Part shown: one piece after another, positions 62,696 through 64,000 of the stretch | Layout of the letters: each line of letters starts with the position of its first letter | How positions within the stretch are numbered: position 1 is the stretch's first letter | NCBI GenBank assembly: GCA_002427535.1 | Contig: DIRK01000058.1 | Span: 1 to 64,000, forward strand | Source of the DNA: Mageeibacillus sp. UBA5438 | GTDB taxonomy: Bacteria > Bacillota > Clostridia > Saccharofermentanales > DTU023 | DNA length: 64,000 nucleotides | Direction of reading: 5' to 3' | Notes under the pieces: model-generated | The model's input: the letters and a program-made list of their open reading frames with translations, nothing else | Told to the model about the DNA's origin: nothing | Database searches by the model: none | Translations under genes and position numbers: made by a program

Positions 62696-63247
62696 ATGAG
62701 CCATACAGACGATAATAAGGCATGTGCCATGCATACGGCACACGTGCGAGAAGCCCACGCGCGACGTGTATTACTGGAGATGACCGTGAACGGTGAGTGT
62801 ATCGTTGAAGAGGTCGACCCGAACATGCTGCTCCTTCACTTCCTGCGCGACACATTGAAGTTGTTCGGCGCCAAGGAAGCCTGCGGAGAAGGCGAGTGCG
62901 GCGCGTGCACCATTATTTTGAATGGTAAGACAGTCAACTCCTGCCTGGTCCTTGCGATTGAGGCACAGGGGGGCGATATTTTGACGGTCGAAGGACTGTC
63001 AAAGGATGGCGAACTCAGCATTTTGCAGCAAGAGTTCATCAAGGAGGACGCGTTGCAGTGCGGATTTTGCACGCCCGGCATGCTGATGTCGGCTCGCTCG
63101 CTCTTGGACCGCCATCCCGATCCCACCGATGAAGAGATCAAAGAAGGCATGGGTGGAAACCTCTGCCGCTGCACCGGTTACCAACAGATTTTCGACGCCA
63201 TTAAACGAGCTGCAAAGCGCGAGAGAGAGGAGTTGAATCGTTCATGA
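62696..63247 (+). CDS. Xanthine dehydrogenase-type 2Fe-2S subunit
   Basis: A 183-residue CoxS/XdhC-type protein with the plant-ferredoxin cluster motif CGEGECGACT and the second cluster motif QCGFCTPGM plus NLCRCTGY. It has about 25 extra N-terminal residues before the ferredoxin strand (VLLEMTVNGE). TAGGAGG precedes the ATG. It overlaps the next gene by 4 bases. Confidence 0.94.
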   Translation: MSHTDDNKACAMHTAHVREAHARRVLLEMTVNGECIVEEVDPNMLLLHFLRDTLKLFGAKEACGEGECGACTIILNGKTVNSCLVLAIEAQGGDILTVEGLSKDGELSILQQEFIKEDALQCGFCTPGMLMSARSLLDRHPDPTDEEIKEGMGGNLCRCTGYQQIFDAIKRAAKREREELNRS

Positions 63248-64000
63248 GTCAGCAAGATTTGAAAAATTTTGAATACAAGTGCTGCCGCAATTACGAGTCC
63301 GACTACAAATACGTCGGTAAGCCGTATCAGCGTAAAGACGCGATTGAAAAAGCGACAGGCCAGGCAGAATACACATTTGACATGGAACTGCCGGGCATGC
63401 TCTATGCCAAAGCACTCCACTCACCCCACGCGAGAGCGCGCATTGTCTCGATTGACACAAGCCGTGCTGAAGCGCTGTTTGGGGTCAAAGCGGTCCTGAC
63501 GGGTGAAGAATCCGACATCGTGGTCGGTCTTTACATGCAGGATAAGCTGGCGATCGCCAAAGGCGAAACACGCTACCAGGGCGAAGTGGTCGCCGCGGTT
63601 ACCGCGACCACCGAAGCAATCGCGGAACGCGCCATTTCACTCATTGAGGTTGAGTACGAGGTCTTGGAACCTGTACGCAACGTGGATGAGGCATTGGAAG
63701 CCAAGACGCTCGTTCATGAGAACATCGCGGAGATCAAGCACGTTGAGGGTGTTTTCTTCCCTCAGCCGAACTCCAATATCGCAAGCTTGAACAAGAGCCG
63801 CAAGGGTTCGCTCGACGATGGATTCGCTGAAGCCGATGTCGTGGTTGAAAACGAATTTTCATTGCCGGCCGTCGCGCACGTGCCGCTTGAGACGCACGTC
63901 GCCATTGTGCAGGCCGATCCTTTCACGGACAAGATTAAAATCTGGTCCTCGGCGCAATCGCCCTTCGCGCTCCGCCAGTTGATGGCGGTGAGCTTTGGCA
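63244..64000 (+). CDS. Xanthine dehydrogenase-type molybdenum-binding subunit (cut by window end)
   Basis: The first 252 codons of a large molybdopterin hydroxylase subunit. GKPYQRKDAIEKATGQAEYT, AKALHSPHARARI and the end region SSAQSPFALRQLM match the N-terminal domains of XdhA/CoxL. The cofactor-binding and active-site glutamate regions lie beyond 64000, so the substrate (xanthine, hypoxanthine or another heterocycle) cannot be judged. ATG 63244 overlaps the upstream stop. Confidence 0.9.
   Translation, partial: MSQQDLKNFEYKCCRNYESDYKYVGKPYQRKDAIEKATGQAEYTFDMELPGMLYAKALHSPHARARIVSIDTSRAEALFGVKAVLTGEESDIVVGLYMQDKLAIAKGETRYQGEVVAAVTATTEAIAERAISLIEVEYEVLEPVRNVDEALEAKTLVHENIAEIKHVEGVFFPQPNSNIASLNKSRKGSLDDGFAEADVVVENEFSLPAVAHVPLETHVAIVQADPFTDKIKIWSSAQSPFALRQLMAVSFG

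Noticed and set aside
1..64000. CRISPR arrays, insertion sequences or prophage
   Set aside because: No regularly spaced direct repeats with unique spacers, no transposase or integrase frames and no phage structural genes were found.

Overview
The window looks like the chromosome of an anaerobic, low-oxygen-adapted Bacillota bacterium of the Clostridia type with moderate G+C. The evidence is the gene order of its core clusters (a mraZ-rsmH-ftsL-pbp-murF-mraY-ftsW-murG-divIB-sbp-ftsZ division cluster and a rimP-nusA-ylxR-infB-rbfA-nrnA-truB-ribF operon), strong AGGAGG-type ribosome binding sites, frequent GTG/TTG starts and ATGA overlaps. I could not assign a genus. No insertion sequence, prophage or CRISPR array was seen.

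Layout. 1-1700: the 3' end of a tRNA (probably Ser), its terminator, and a self-contained Fic AMP-transferase gene with repeated operator-like sites at its promoter. 1700-2690: fabZ plus a 5'-truncated fabF. 2740-16460: a phosphocholine/teichoic-acid locus. It holds an intact winged-helix/cytidylyltransferase/choline-kinase fusion, a stand-alone licC, a BCCT (choline/betaine type) transporter, three tandem paralogues of the fusion whose two active sites are eroded in different ways, a YidC insertase fused to a TagF-type glycerophosphotransferase, and a membrane AlkP-superfamily (sulfatase/LtaS-like) enzyme. 16470-29900 (minus strand): an ExbB/MotA/ZorA-like membrane coiled-coil protein with an unknown partner, ddl, a DivIVA-like coiled-coil protein, coaD, rsmD, recG, nth, a catalytically dead HtrA-like protein, a two-component system, nrdR and ftsZ. 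30100-41000: the rest of the division and cell-wall cluster, driven from a mraZ promoter carrying four regularly spaced MraZ-box-like repeats; murE, murD, murC, murB and ftsA are absent from the cluster. 41140-51470: rodA and lgt at the end of the nusA/infB operon, whose leader carries an intrinsic terminator. 51690-53160: an HTH-HipA fusion kinase beside tRNA-Arg(CCU). 53250-64000: a purine/ureide catabolism region. It holds a UraA-type permease, a cyclase-family hydrolase, an AllG/AllF/AllH-like (oxamate carbamoyltransferase-like) set with AllG split into two reading frames, a PucR regulator and, divergently, the three subunits of a xanthine-dehydrogenase-type molybdenum hydroxylase (the last one cut by the window end).

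How it fits together. The choline locus should import choline, phosphorylate it and activate it as CDP-choline for decoration of a phosphate-containing wall polymer. The three degenerate fusions look like enzyme-derived transcription factors that may sense choline or its derivatives; this is the most unusual feature here and the best candidate for an undescribed system. The right-hand region looks like a PucR-controlled scavenging pathway for purines or their ring-opened amides, yielding carbamoyl phosphate.
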